A DNA stretch of 64,000 nt from contig NZ_LKPJ01000001.1 in the NCBI RefSeq assembly GCF_001443045.1, positions 6,997-70,996 of the forward strand, given 5' to 3'. Source of the stretch: Burkholderia ambifaria (GTDB lineage: Bacteria; Pseudomonadota; Gammaproteobacteria; Burkholderiales; Burkholderiaceae). A program made the translations under genes and the position numbers. Under the pieces are notes generated by a model that worked only from the letters and a program-made list of their open reading frames with translations, ran no database searches and was not told the origin of the DNA. Of this stretch, positions 18,352 through 26,899 are shown piece after piece. Within the stretch, counting starts at the first letter, position 1. Every line of letters starts with the position of its first letter.

Positions 18352-18365
18352 CCTGTAAATACAGG
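18352..18365. promoter_or_regulatory. Inverted repeat CCTGTA-AA-TACAGG, candidate LysR-controlled operator
   Basis: Six-base arms separated by two bases lie 49 bases before the LysR start, in the AT-rich divergent spacer 18237-18413. This is the normal place for a LysR regulator to bind and control both itself and the opposite operon. The binding protein is inferred from position only. Confidence 0.45.
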
Positions 18366-18413
18366 GTATTTTCACGTTGTCACTTACCCTGATTTTTCGA
18401 TAAAATTCGATAC

Positions 18414-19307
18414 ATGAAAAATATCGAACAATTGCCGCAGGATCCGCCGCTGCGTGCCGTCCGCGCGTTCGAGGCATTCGCGCGCCTCGGGTCGGTCACC
18501 GCGGCCGCGCGCGAGCTCGACATCACGCCATCCGCGGTCAGCCACCAGTTGCAACTGCTCGAAGCGTTCATCCAGACGCCGCTGACCGTGCGCGAAGGCC
18601 GGCTGCTCGCACTCACCGACGAGGGGCGCGACTATTACCGCTCGATCAGCGCCGCGTTCTCGGTGCTGCGCAGCGCGACGCGCTTCGTGCGCGACCGGTC
18701 GTCGTTGCGGCAGATCACGATCAGCCTGATTCCGCTGCTCGGCATCGGCTGGTTCATCCCCCGGCTGCATGCGTTCCTCGCCGACAACACCGACGTCGAC
18801 GTGACCGTGCTGTATGCGCATCACCGCAACTATCGAAGCGACGCGTCGGACCTGTCGATCCGCTTCGGCACCGGCGACTGGCCCGGCTATCGCTGCGAAC
18901 GGCTTCTGCCGGGCGCGATGGTGCCGATGTGCAGCCCGACATTCCTGAAACGCCACGGGCCGTTCCGCACTCCGGCCGATCTCGCGCACGCGCCGCTCGT
19001 ACACGACGAGGATCGCAGCACCTGGGTCAACTGGCTGCAGGGCGCCGGCGTGCGGCACGTGTCGCACGCGGTGGGGCCGATGTTCGAGGACGGGCAACTG
19101 ACGCTGAGCGCCGCGCGCGCGGATCTCGGCGCGGCGCTGCTGCGCCCGCGGCTGGTCGAGCGCGAACTGGCGAGCGGCGAACTCGTGAAGCTGTTCGACC
19201 ATGCGCTCGACGACGGGCGCGACTACTACCTGTGCGCGCGCGAGGATGCGGACATGCCGGACGGGGCGAGACGGCTCGCCGACTGGCTGAGAAAGATCGC
19301 CGCCTGA
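18414..19307 (+). CDS. LysR-family regulator (GcvA-like)
   Basis: A 297-residue LysR regulator. The DNA-binding helix-turn-helix is at about 13-70 (PLRAVRAFEAFARLGSVTAA, then LDITPSAVSHQLQLLE), and the effector domain extends from about 95 to the end. The opening LRAVRAFEAFARLGS and the body with IRFGTGDWPGYRCERLL are typical of the GcvA subgroup. It is divergent from the binding protein/ATC hydrolase/amidase operon and probably regulates it, with the effector likely being substrate or product. The start codon has no strong purine site. Confidence 0.87.
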   Translation: MKNIEQLPQDPPLRAVRAFEAFARLGSVTAAARELDITPSAVSHQLQLLEAFIQTPLTVREGRLLALTDEGRDYYRSISAAFSVLRSATRFVRDRSSLRQITISLIPLLGIGWFIPRLHAFLADNTDVDVTVLYAHHRNYRSDASDLSIRFGTGDWPGYRCERLLPGAMVPMCSPTFLKRHGPFRTPADLAHAPLVHDEDRSTWVNWLQGAGVRHVSHAVGPMFEDGQLTLSAARADLGAALLRPRLVERELASGELVKLFDHALDDGRDYYLCAREDADMPDGARRLADWLRKIAA

Positions 19308-19383
19308 GCGCCCGCGCCGCCGGCTGCCGGCGAGCCGTCATGCTTGCCGGGCGAGCCGGCGCCTTGCGGACGGCCGCATGCAT

Positions 19384-19407
19384 ATATATGATATGCATAT
19401 CATATAT
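19384..19407. promoter_or_regulatory. Perfect 24-base AT palindrome, toxin-antitoxin operator
   Basis: The 12-base half-site ATATATGATATG is followed at once by its exact reverse complement. The palindrome ends 12 bases before the antitoxin ATG and two bases before its GGAGG site, and it overlaps the probable -10 region. Ribbon-helix-helix antitoxins bind this type of operator to repress their own operon, so this is very likely the autoregulation site of the following pair. Confidence 0.8.
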
Positions 19408-19418
19408 CGGAGGCTGCA

Positions 19419-19637
19419 ATGAGCCGTATCCTGATCGATCTGTCGAATGGCCAGCTCGACGAACTGGCCGCCATCGTCGAGACTGAGCAACGCCCTCGCG
19501 CCGCGATCATTCGCGACGCGATCGACGCGTATATCGCGCAACACAAGCGAGCGCATGCCGATAACGTATTCGGCCTGTGGAAGGATCGCGCGGTCGACGG
19601 GCTCACCTATCAGGAGGCACTGCGTTCAGAATGGTAA
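19419..19637 (+). CDS. Ribbon-helix-helix (CopG-type) antitoxin
   Basis: A 72-residue antitoxin. The N-terminal ribbon-helix-helix domain reads SRILIDLSNGQLDELAAIVE, then RAAIIRDAIDAYI. The C-terminal part ends FGLWKDRAVDGLTYQEALRSEW and is expected to wrap the toxin. GGAGG precedes the ATG by five bases, and a perfect operator palindrome lies just upstream. Normally the toxin would follow with overlapping ATG/TAA. Here that junction is present but leads into a truncated copy, and the full toxin starts 164 bases after the antitoxin stop. Confidence 0.88.
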   Translation: MSRILIDLSNGQLDELAAIVETEQRPRAAIIRDAIDAYIAQHKRAHADNVFGLWKDRAVDGLTYQEALRSEW

Positions 19638-19825
19638 AAGCACTCTTCGACATCCGCGGCACGGCCACGCATTCGGGCCGCGCGCTTGCGGCCCACGCAT
19701 GCGTCGTGCCGCACCGGCCGCCGCATGCCTGCACCGTGTTCGGTCTCTGGAAAGCGCGTGCGCTCGACGGGCTCGCCTATCAGGAGGCACTGCGCGCGGA
19801 ATGGTAAAGGCACTCTTCGACACCA
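19566..19825 (+). repeat. Direct repeat spanning the antitoxin/toxin junction
   Basis: About 90 bases at 19566-19655 recur at 19736-19825, offset 170 bases, roughly 84% identical by eye. Each copy holds the antitoxin's last 23 codons, the AGGAGG ribosome site, the overlapping ATGGTAA and the first codons of the toxin. The divergence shows the duplication is not recent. Confidence 0.85.
19631..19807 (+). pseudogene. Duplicated toxin-start/antitoxin-end remnant between antitoxin and toxin
   Basis: At 19631 a toxin-like start, MVKALFDI, overlaps the antitoxin stop exactly as the real toxin start does. It then departs after eight residues into unrelated sequence (RGTATHSGRALAAHACVVPH) and runs in frame into a second antitoxin C-terminus, VFGLWKARALDGLAYQEALRAEW. 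It is thus a scar of a tandem duplication followed by an internal deletion. If translated, it would give a 58-residue peptide carrying the toxin-binding tail of the antitoxin, which could in principle still bind toxin. Confidence 0.75.
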
Positions 19826-20166
19826 ACATCCTGATCGACTATCTCGGCGGCGTGGAGTCCGCGCGCGCGGAGCTGGCCCGCTACGACTATCGGGCGATCA
19901 GCATCGTGACCTGGATGGAAGTCCTGGTCGGCACGACGGCCGGCGACGATGCGCCGATCCGCGCGTGGCTTTCGTCGTTCGACATCATCCCGCTCGACAG
20001 CACGGTGGCCAATCGCGCCGTAACGATTCGCAAGGAACGTCGCATTCGTCTGCCCGATGCAATCGTCTGGGCATCGGCGCAAGTGAACGGCCTGCTGCTC
20101 GTTTCGCGCAACACGAAGGATTTTCCGCTCACCGAGCCGGGCGTGCGGGCACCCTATCGGATCTAG
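19801..20166 (+). CDS. VapC-type PIN-domain toxin
   Basis: A 121-residue PIN-domain endoribonuclease. The acidic residues are in place: D8 in FDTNILIDYL, the Glu of TWMEVLVG, the Asp of RLPDAIVWA and the Asp of NTKDFPL. VapC toxins cut tRNA or rRNA when their antitoxin is lost. The ATG overlaps the stop of the duplicated antitoxin tail (ATGGTAA), with AGGAGG 13 bases upstream, so it is probably translated by coupling to that remnant rather than to the real antitoxin. It converges on the racemase gene 57 bases away. Confidence 0.88.
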   Translation: MVKALFDTNILIDYLGGVESARAELARYDYRAISIVTWMEVLVGTTAGDDAPIRAWLSSFDIIPLDSTVANRAVTIRKERRIRLPDAIVWASAQVNGLLLVSRNTKDFPLTEPGVRAPYRI

Positions 20167-20223
20167 CGCGAGCGAAGTCCGTCATGCATGCCGGAGGTCC
20201 GCGCATCGCGCCGTCGCCGCGCA

Positions 20224-20925
20224 TCATACTGCCCGCCCCCATCCTCGCTCGGCCGCATAGGCGACCGTCGCGCGCGCCAGCTCCTGCGTGCTGTCGACCA
20301 ACGCGAACGGCGCATCGCGCAACGCCCGCGCGGCGATCGGAATCTCCGTGCAGCCCATCACCGCGACACCCGCGTCGCGTCGCGCCAGCGTCGCGAGCGC
20401 GCGTGACAGGCACCGCACCGACGCATCGATCTTCCCCGCCTTGACGGCCGCGATGCATGCGGCGATATCGCGCTGCGCGGCCACGCCCGGCATCACCGGC
20501 TCGAATCCGCGCGCACGCAGCGCTGCCTGGTAGAAGCCCGATACCAGCGTGCCGCCGGTGGCGAGCACCGCGACACGCCGCACGCCGGCCGGCAACGCGG
20601 CCACCGATGCCTCGACGATATGCAGGATCGGCACCGCGCTGCGTTCGCGCAGCGGCGCATACCAGTGATGCGCCGAGTTGCACGGAATCGCGATCACGTC
20701 GACACCGCAGCGGTTCAGCAGCGCGACGCCGTCGAGCAGTGCCGGCAGCGGATCGGCCCCGCCGCCGATGATCGCGCGCGAGCGATCGGGCGTCTGCGTC
20801 AGGTTCGCGACGATCATCGGCAGGTGCTCCTGATCGCAGCGCGCGCGCGTCAAGCGAATCACGCGATGCATGAAGTCGACCGTGGCCAGCGGCCCCATTC
20901 CGCCCAATACGCCGACGAGCGCCAT
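20224..20925 (-). CDS. Aspartate/glutamate racemase family protein
   Basis: A 233-residue cofactor-independent racemase. Both catalytic cysteines are seen, in IPCNSAHHWY and GCTEIPI, and the N-terminus has GVLGGMGPLATVDF. The family interconverts L- and D-aspartate or glutamate, or related amino acids. AAGGAG stands six bases before the ATG. It follows the symporter gene by 10 bases in a minus-strand operon with a binding protein, which suggests uptake and racemisation of an acidic amino acid. Confidence 0.9.
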   Translation of the reverse strand: MALVGVLGGMGPLATVDFMHRVIRLTRARCDQEHLPMIVANLTQTPDRSRAIIGGGADPLPALLDGVALLNRCGVDVIAIPCNSAHHWYAPLRERSAVPILHIVEASVAALPAGVRRVAVLATGGTLVSGFYQAALRARGFEPVMPGVAAQRDIAACIAAVKAGKIDASVRCLSRALATLARRDAGVAVMGCTEIPIAARALRDAPFALVDSTQELARATVAYAAERGWGRAV

Positions 20926-20935
20926 GATGTCTCCT

Positions 20936-22240
20936 TCACGCGCGCGGCGGCCGCGCGCAGATCGCGGATACGACGGCCGAGTTGCCGATCACCAGCAACA
21001 ACGTGCGCAATATCTCGCAGAACGGATCGACCGCCGCGAACAGCACGAACGCGGCCTCGAAAGGCAGGTGCAGCGCCGCGCATGCCATTCCGGCGAGCGA
21101 CACCGTCACGACGCCCGACGTGCCGGTCGACGCAAACCCGGCCAGCACCGATGCGACCAGCACGACACAAAGCTCGCCCGGGCCGAGCGAGCGTTCGTAG
21201 AGTTGCGCGACGAACAGCGTCGCGCTTGCGTAATAGACCATCGGCCCGACGCGCAGCAGCGACACGGCGAGCGGCACGACCAGCTCGACGCGCGCGCGTG
21301 CAAAGCCGAAGCCGTCGGCCAGGCACTCGATCATGCTCGGCATGCAGGCCACGCTGCTGCGCGTGGCGAGCGCCATCGCGAACGGCGTGCGCAACCCGGC
21401 GAGCGTCTCGGCCAGCGTCGCGCCCGAGCGCTTCCAGATCACGGCGATCGCCGCCGCGATCAGCACGAGGGTGACGACGACGAACGCCGCGACGAAGCGG
21501 ACCATCGCCTCGAGCGGCCCGAACCCGGACGTGCCGATCTGCGCGGCGCCGCCGCAGAACAGCACGATCGGCGTCGGATACGCGAGCCAGTGCATGATTT
21601 TCTGGCACGTGAAATACACGGTCTCCAGCGTCTGGCTCAGCGCCGCCGAGATGCTCGCCGGCACGCGCCCCGACGCGAAGCCGAAGAACAGCGAGAACAC
21701 CAGCGCCTTCAGCGTGTCGCCGCTCGCGAGCGCCGCGAAAAAGTTGCCGGGCACCAGCGCGATCAGCATGTCGGCGAGACCCGACGACTTCTCCGCGGGG
21801 TCGGTGCCGTACAGCGTCATCACGGTATCGCTCGCCGCGCCGTCGCTGCCGACGAGCGCGCCGAACGCCTTCAGCGTCGCAGTCGACAGATGCTCGCCCG
21901 GGCGCATCGCGATCAGCACGACCGCGCCGACCACCACGACGAACACCGACACGCAGCCGAAGATCGTGATCACGCGCATCACGAGATCCGACGCGTTGCC
22001 GTCGCGCAGCAGCCGCTGCAGGCTGAAGATCACGGCGGCGGTCATGAACGGCAGCGCCGTCATCTTGAGCAGGCCGACGTACACCTGGCCCACGTAGTCG
22101 AACTTCGGCGCGGCCGCCGGCCACAGCGCGCCCGCCACGATCCCGAGCGCGAGGCTGCCGAATACCGTCAGCGGATGGATCGCGAACGCATGCAGCCGCT
22201 CGATGCGGGGTGTGATCCGGATGTTCTCGTTCATGTTCAT
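20936..22240 (-). CDS. Dicarboxylate/amino acid:cation symporter (DAACS, GltP-like)
   Basis: A 434-residue inner-membrane symporter of the DAACS family, which carries glutamate, aspartate or C4-dicarboxylates with protons or sodium. About eight transmembrane segments are visible, plus family motifs in TPIVLFCGGAAQIGTSG (serine-rich re-entrant loop region changed), LATRSSVACMPSMIE and ASTGTSGVVTVSLAGM. The ATG at 22240 lies one base after the stop of the binding-protein gene; 22234 is an alternative. Co-transcription with a racemase points to acidic amino acids. Confidence 0.87.
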   Translation of the reverse strand: MNMNENIRITPRIERLHAFAIHPLTVFGSLALGIVAGALWPAAAPKFDYVGQVYVGLLKMTALPFMTAAVIFSLQRLLRDGNASDLVMRVITIFGCVSVFVVVVGAVVLIAMRPGEHLSTATLKAFGALVGSDGAASDTVMTLYGTDPAEKSSGLADMLIALVPGNFFAALASGDTLKALVFSLFFGFASGRVPASISAALSQTLETVYFTCQKIMHWLAYPTPIVLFCGGAAQIGTSGFGPLEAMVRFVAAFVVVTLVLIAAAIAVIWKRSGATLAETLAGLRTPFAMALATRSSVACMPSMIECLADGFGFARARVELVVPLAVSLLRVGPMVYYASATLFVAQLYERSLGPGELCVVLVASVLAGFASTGTSGVVTVSLAGMACAALHLPFEAAFVLFAAVDPFCEILRTLLLVIGNSAVVSAICARPPRA

Positions 22241-22241
22241 G

Positions 22242-23198
22242 CTAGTGACCCATCGCATCGAGCAGGGATTTCACGTCGAGCCGCTTGTTGCGCTCGGCCA
22301 GGAACTGGTTGACGAACGCGAGCAGCGTCGGCGCGGACACCGGCACGCCGACGGCGAGCGCATCGGTCAGGTCGTCGAAGGTCGCGACGCGCAGCCGGAT
22401 CGGCGCGGACGGGTCGTCCTGCATCACGACCTTGATCGCGAGCTCGTCGCGATACACGGCCGTGACCGCGCCGGCGTTCAGCGCGTCGAGCGTCGCCTGC
22501 CAACTCGGATAGCTGCGCACCTGCGCGGCCGGGAAGTCGCTGCGCACGTATTCGGCGTAGGCCGAGCCCGCGACGACACCGATCGTGCCGCGGTAGTCGC
22601 GCACGACTTCGGGCAGCGGCCGCCCTTTCGCGAGTTCCGCGAAGCGGACGCGGTTGATCAGCAGCGCGCGCCGCAGGCTGATATACGGCGCGCTGAAGCG
22701 GATCACCTGCGCCCGCGGCAACGTGCGCGACAGCTTGCTGATCGCGACGTCGGCCTGCCCCGTTGCGAGCAGTTGAACGACGTCGTCGAACGTGCGCGCA
22801 TCGCGGTCGAACTGCACGGACACGCCGAGCTTCTTCGCGAGTTCGTCGGCGAGGTCGATGTCGACGCCCGCCAATGCGCCGCTGCGCGACATGAAGAACG
22901 GCGGCTGATCGACGCCGAGCACCGCGACGACGAGCGTGCCGCGCGTGACGATCCGCGCGAACTCGGGCGCGAGCAGCCGGCCGTCGGGCATCTGCACGAG
23001 CCCGGTCGCCGTGGTGGCGGGCGCCGCCGGCACAGCCGGCGCGGCGGTATCGACGGCCAGCGCCGGCGCGGCGCACGACACGGCGACGATTGCCCAGAGC
23101 GTGCCGCGCAAATGCCGACGCAGGCATCGGCGCTCGAGAAGGATGGCGCGAAACCACGCAAGCAGCGCGCGTGCGGCGCGTCCGGAAAAGAGGTTCAT
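22242..23198 (-). CDS. Family 3 extracellular amino-acid binding protein
   Basis: A 318-residue periplasmic binding protein of the His/Glu/Gln family. A long N-region precedes the hydrophobic WAIVAVSCAAPALA, with cleavage near residue 48. The binding domain has GVDIDLADELAKKLGVSVQF and ADVAISKLSRTLPRAQVIRF. It starts the operon binding protein, symporter, racemase. Such proteins normally serve ABC transporters, yet no ABC genes are adjacent and the next gene is a secondary symporter. The start at 23198 was chosen as the last Met before a plausible signal peptide. Confidence 0.82.
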   Translation of the reverse strand: MNLFSGRAARALLAWFRAILLERRCLRRHLRGTLWAIVAVSCAAPALAVDTAAPAVPAAPATTATGLVQMPDGRLLAPEFARIVTRGTLVVAVLGVDQPPFFMSRSGALAGVDIDLADELAKKLGVSVQFDRDARTFDDVVQLLATGQADVAISKLSRTLPRAQVIRFSAPYISLRRALLINRVRFAELAKGRPLPEVVRDYRGTIGVVAGSAYAEYVRSDFPAAQVRSYPSWQATLDALNAGAVTAVYRDELAIKVVMQDDPSAPIRLRVATFDDLTDALAVGVPVSAPTLLAFVNQFLAERNKRLDVKSLLDAMGH

Positions 23199-23412
23199 GG
23201 CGAAGTGGGACGGAGCGTGTCGAACGACCGCGCAGCCGTTCGTGCCGAACGGGCGCCGGGCCCTGGCGCGGAGCGCGTGGCCGTTGCTCGGCGCCGCCCG
23301 CTCCCGCACGCCCAATGTGTCAGAAGCGCCAACTGGCCGAAATCCGCCGGAAGGCCCGGCCCGGACGGCACGGGCCGTCCGGATGGCCCGCCGGAACGAG
23401 GGCCGGAAGCAG

Positions 23413-23449
23413 ATAGAAATTCCCGATGCCGTGGATTAAAACAAGCAAT
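23413..23449 (+). promoter_or_regulatory. OxyR-like binding site upstream of ahpC
   Basis: Four tetranucleotides are spaced by exactly seven bases: ATAG-N7-CGAT-N7-ATTA-N7-CAAT. The OxyR consensus is ATAG-N7-CTAT-N7-ATAG-N7-CTAT, so 12 of 16 positions agree and the spacing is perfect. It ends 69 bases before the ahpC ATG, a good distance for activation. In many proteobacteria OxyR activates ahpCF when peroxide is present. The rest of 23199-23518 shows no gene. Confidence 0.6.
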
Positions 23450-23518
23450 TTCACAAACCCAGGGTGAACCCGGATACTGGCAACACTTCATCAACACCAC
23501 CGCAAAGGAACTCGCAAG

Positions 23519-24082
23519 ATGCCGATCATCAACACCCAAATCAAACCGTTCAAGGCAACCGCATATCACAACGGCGATTTCGTGCCCGTGTCCGAAGAGA
23601 ACTTCAAGGGCAAGTGGTCCGTCGTCGTGTTCTACCCGGCCGACTTCACGTTCGTCTGCCCGACCGAGCTGGGCGACCTCGCCGACCGCTACGCGGAATT
23701 CCAGAAGCTGGGGGTCGAGATCTACGGCGTGTCGACCGATACGCACTTCACGCACAAGGCATGGCACGACACGTCGGACACGATCGGCAAGATCAAGTAC
23801 CCGATGATCGGCGACCCGACGCTCACGCTGTCGCGCAACTTCGACGTGCTGATCGAGGAAGAAGGGATGGCGCTGCGCGGCACGTTCGTGATCAACCCGG
23901 AAGGCGAGATCAAGCTGTGCGAAATCCACGACAACGGCATCGGCCGCGACGCAGGCGAACTCCTGCGCAAGGTGCAGGCTGCGCAGTACATCGCGGCGCA
24001 CCCGGGTGAAGTGTGCCCGGCCAAGTGGACGCCAGGTGCGGAAACGCTGACCCCGTCGCTCGACCTGATCGGCAAGATCTGA
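23519..24082 (+). CDS. ahpC: AhpC, alkyl hydroperoxide reductase peroxiredoxin
   Basis: A 187-residue typical 2-Cys peroxiredoxin that reduces hydrogen peroxide, organic peroxides and peroxynitrite in the cytoplasm. The peroxidatic C47 is in [12 protein letters not shown] and the resolving C166 in GEVCPAKW; both match E. coli (46 and 165). Full length. AAAGGAACT precedes the ATG. AhpF, its flavoprotein reductase, follows after 122 bases holding two hairpins. An OxyR-like site lies upstream, so induction by peroxide is likely. Confidence 0.97.
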   Translation: MPIINTQIKPFKATAYHNGDFVPVSEENFKGKWSVVVFYPADFTFVCPTELGDLADRYAEFQKLGVEIYGVSTDTHFTHKAWHDTSDTIGKIKYPMIGDPTLTLSRNFDVLIEEEGMALRGTFVINPEGEIKLCEIHDNGIGRDAGELLRKVQAAQYIAAHPGEVCPAKWTPGAETLTPSLDLIGKI

Positions 24083-24092
24083 CGATCGCGCC

Positions 24093-24145
24093 GCGCGCCT
24101 CGCACGAGGCGCGCGTCATGCAAGACGGGCCGCCTCGTGCGGCCC
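24093..24145 (+). terminator. Two tandem hairpins between ahpC and ahpF
   Basis: The first hairpin has a perfect nine-base stem GCGCGCCTC/GAGGCGCGC with a GCAC loop (24093-24114). The second has a perfect seven-base stem GGGCCGC/GCGGCCC with a CTCGT loop (24127-24145). Neither is followed by a U-run. They probably act as partial terminators or as 3' end stabilisers of the ahpC message, giving more AhpC than AhpF. Confidence 0.55.
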
Positions 24146-24204
24146 GCGCCCTCCTCCGGCACGACGTGCCCGACCAGCATCATCAATACGGAATCCGAAA
24201 CGCC

Positions 24205-25803
24205 ATGCTCGACGCCAATCTCAAGAATCAACTGAAAGCGTACCTCGAAAAGATCACGCGCCCGATCGAACTCGTCGCGTCGCTCGACGACAGCGCGAAG
24301 TCACAGGAACTGCTTGCGCTGCTGAACGAGATTGCGTCGCTGACGTCGCGCGTGGCGGTGACCGAACGCCGCGACGACGCCGAGCGCAAGCCGTCGTTCT
24401 CGATCGGCGAACCCGGCAAGCCGGCCGGCATTCGCTTCGCCGGCATCCCGATGGGCCACGAATTCACGTCGCTCGTGCTCGCGCTGCTGCAGACGGGCGG
24501 CCATCCGATCAAGCTCGACGACGACGTGATCGAACAGATCCGCGCGCTCGACGGCGACTACGCGTTCGAAACGTATTTCTCGCTGTCGTGCCAGAACTGC
24601 CCGGAAGTCGTGCAGGCGCTGAACGTGATGTCGCTGATCAACCCGCGCATTCGCCACGTTGCGATCGACGGCGCGCTGTTCCAGAACGAAGTCGAAGCGC
24701 GCCAGGTCATGGCCGTGCCGACGATGTTCCTGAACGGCGAATCGTTCGGCCAGGGCCGCAGCAGCGTGAAGGAAATCCTCGCGAAGCTCGATACGGGCGC
24801 GAGCGAGCGGGCCGCGAAGTCGCTGGAAAACAAGCCGGTATTCGACACGCTGATCGTCGGCGGCGGCCCGGCCGGTGCGGCCGCCGCGATCTACTCGGCG
24901 CGCAAGGGCATCGCGACGGGCGTCGTCGCCGAGCGTTTCGGCGGCCAGGTACTCGACACGATGGCAATCGAGAACTTCGTGTCGGTGCAGGAAACCGAAG
25001 GGCCGAAGTTCGCCGTCGCGCTCGAGCAGCACGTGAAGCAGTACGACGTCGACATCATGGACGTGCAGCGCGCCGACGCGCTGATTCCGGGCGACGTGCA
25101 CCAGATCCGCCTCGCGAACGGCGCGGTGCTGAAGGCGAAGACGATCATTCTCGCGACCGGTGCGCGCTGGCGCGAAATCAACGTGCCGGGCGAGCGCGAA
25201 TACCGCAACCGCGGTGTCGCTTACTGCCCGCACTGCGACGGCCCGCTGTTCAAGGGCAAGCGCGTCGCGGTGGTCGGCGGCGGCAACTCGGGCGTCGAGG
25301 CCGCGATCGACCTGGCCGGCATCGTGAAGGAAGTCACGCTGATCGAATACGGCGCGCAACTGCGCGCGGACGAAGTGCTGCAGCGCAAGCTGCGCAGCCT
25401 GCCGAACGTGACGATCGTCACGCAGGCGCAGACGACCGAGCTGACCGGCGACGGCAGCAAGCTGAACGGGCTCGTCTACAAGGATTTGCGCTCGGGTGAC
25501 ACGAAGCGCGTCGATCTCGAAGGCGTGTTCGTGCAGATCGGTCTCGTGCCGAACACCGAATGGCTGAAGGGCACGATCGAACTGTCGAAGCACGGCGAGA
25601 TCGTCGTCGATGCGCGCGGTGCAACGTCAGTGCCGGGCGTGTTCGCGGCCGGCGACGTGACGACGGTGCCATTCAAGCAGATCGTGATCGCGGTCGGCGA
25701 AGGTGCGAAGGCATCGCTCGGCGCGTTCGATCACCTGATCCGGCAAGACGTGTCGCCGGCTACAGCCGACGCGCCGCAGGCCGAAGAAGCGATCGCCGCG
25801 TAA
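24205..25803 (+). CDS. ahpF: AhpF, alkyl hydroperoxide reductase flavoprotein subunit
   Basis: A 532-residue FAD/NADH enzyme that re-reduces AhpC. The N-terminal thioredoxin-like double domain has the disulfide SCQNC (C129, C132). The C-terminal thioredoxin-reductase-like part has [17 protein letters not shown] (FAD), YCPHCDGP (C341, C344), [17 protein letters not shown] (NADH) and GVFAAGDVT. Length agrees with E. coli (521). The start at [10 protein letters not shown] fits the family; a longer upstream frame is not used. A terminator follows at 25836. Confidence 0.97.
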   Translation: MLDANLKNQLKAYLEKITRPIELVASLDDSAKSQELLALLNEIASLTSRVAVTERRDDAERKPSFSIGEPGKPAGIRFAGIPMGHEFTSLVLALLQTGGHPIKLDDDVIEQIRALDGDYAFETYFSLSCQNCPEVVQALNVMSLINPRIRHVAIDGALFQNEVEARQVMAVPTMFLNGESFGQGRSSVKEILAKLDTGASERAAKSLENKPVFDTLIVGGGPAGAAAAIYSARKGIATGVVAERFGGQVLDTMAIENFVSVQETEGPKFAVALEQHVKQYDVDIMDVQRADALIPGDVHQIRLANGAVLKAKTIILATGARWREINVPGEREYRNRGVAYCPHCDGPLFKGKRVAVVGGGNSGVEAAIDLAGIVKEVTLIEYGAQLRADEVLQRKLRSLPNVTIVTQAQTTELTGDGSKLNGLVYKDLRSGDTKRVDLEGVFVQIGLVPNTEWLKGTIELSKHGEIVVDARGATSVPGVFAAGDVTTVPFKQIVIAVGEGAKASLGAFDHLIRQDVSPATADAPQAEEAIAA

Positions 25804-25835
25804 CGCGCGCCGCGCCGCACCGATTCGTCTCTCTT

Positions 25836-25873
25836 GGCCCCGCATGCCCTGGTCGGCGTGCGGGGCCCTTTTT
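25836..25873 (+). terminator. Rho-independent terminator of ahpCF
   Basis: A 13-base stem (GGCCCCGCATGCC with one G-U pair in its partner) with a six-base loop is followed directly by CTTTTT, 33 bases after the ahpF stop. It is a textbook terminator. Confidence 0.9.
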
Positions 25874-25917
25874 CATCCGGTGTCGAGCGGCGCTGCGCGA
25901 GCGCGGCGGCTCCCTTC

Positions 25918-26730
25918 TCACTGGCTTACGCCGGGTCCGGCATTCGCCGGTGCAGACGCCTTGAAGCTGCTCGACTGCCTGACCAGCTGGTCGGTCATCG
26001 CGGCGCCCACCGCATTCGCGCCCGCCGACGCATGCGGTCGGTCGCCACTCGGCGTCGCCACGTATTGCGGCGGCGGCAACGACGGGTCGAGCTTCGCCGA
26101 TTCACGCACGAGCGCAGCGGTTTCAGGCGTTTCGGATTTCATGACGGGCGCCGCTGCCGCGTGCCGTTCGAGCCCGTCGCGCTTGCGCGCCGCGCGTTGA
26201 GTCGGCTGACTCGGGGGGCTCGCTTGCGCGGCCTGAACCGGGGGTGACGATTGCGCCGGCTGCGCCGCTTGCACCGGTGCTTGTACCGGTGCTTGCACTG
26301 CTTGCGCGGGCTTGGCCTTCGCCGGGGTCGAATCCTCCGGCTCGACCGTCACGACGTGAACGGTCGGCGGCGGCGCACTCGGCTTCGCCGGTGGCGCCTG
26401 CGCGGCGACGACCGGCGCGACGGGGGCGGATGGTGGCGCCGCGCTCGTGCGCGCGGGAGCCGCGGCTGGCGGCCGCACGGCCGCTTGTTGCGGCACGGCC
26501 TCGTCCACATGCGCGGACGGGACGGCAACCGCCGCAGGCGGCGCGATCGTGCCTTGTGCGGTATGGCCGTCGTTCGCCGTTGTCACGGCGGCGACAGGTG
26601 CTGCGGAATCGCCGATGCCGGCCTCCGCGATCGCGCGATGGTCCGCACGCAGGAGCATCACGTAGCCGGAGCCTGCCGCAGCAACCAGCAATCCGCCGGC
26701 GATCATCAATGTCTTTCGGGTACTAGTCAT
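25918..26730 (-). CDS. Pro/Ala-rich membrane-anchored protein of unknown function
   Basis: A 270-residue protein. One N-terminal transmembrane segment (about 8-26, LMIAGGLLVAAAGSGYVML) comes before a long Pro/Ala/Gln/Val-rich region (about 45-190) containing short VQAP repeats. A slightly more ordered C-terminus (ETAALVRESAKLDPSLPPPQ) follows. This is like periplasm-spanning linkers of secretion or pilus proteins, but no such genes are near. A 12-base tandem repeat at 26271-26300 encodes the VQAP copies. It is alone, flanked by the ahpF terminator and the lpxO remnant. No function can be assigned. Confidence 0.65.
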   Translation of the reverse strand: MTSTRKTLMIAGGLLVAAAGSGYVMLLRADHRAIAEAGIGDSAAPVAAVTTANDGHTAQGTIAPPAAVAVPSAHVDEAVPQQAAVRPPAAAPARTSAAPPSAPVAPVVAAQAPPAKPSAPPPTVHVVTVEPEDSTPAKAKPAQAVQAPVQAPVQAAQPAQSSPPVQAAQASPPSQPTQRAARKRDGLERHAAAAPVMKSETPETAALVRESAKLDPSLPPPQYVATPSGDRPHASAGANAVGAAMTDQLVRQSSSFKASAPANAGPGVSQ

Positions 26731-26899
26731 GCTTGCTCACCGATCTTATCGACGTGAACAAGCCATCATACGCGTGCGTTCGCGCGAGATCCCGCATGAA
26801 TACATTTGGTTGCATTGATGCCGACGCAGAGCCGGCGGGACCGTACTACGCTGCGTCGCTCTATCGTCAGACGGTTCGACACCGGCTGCCTTCCGCCCG

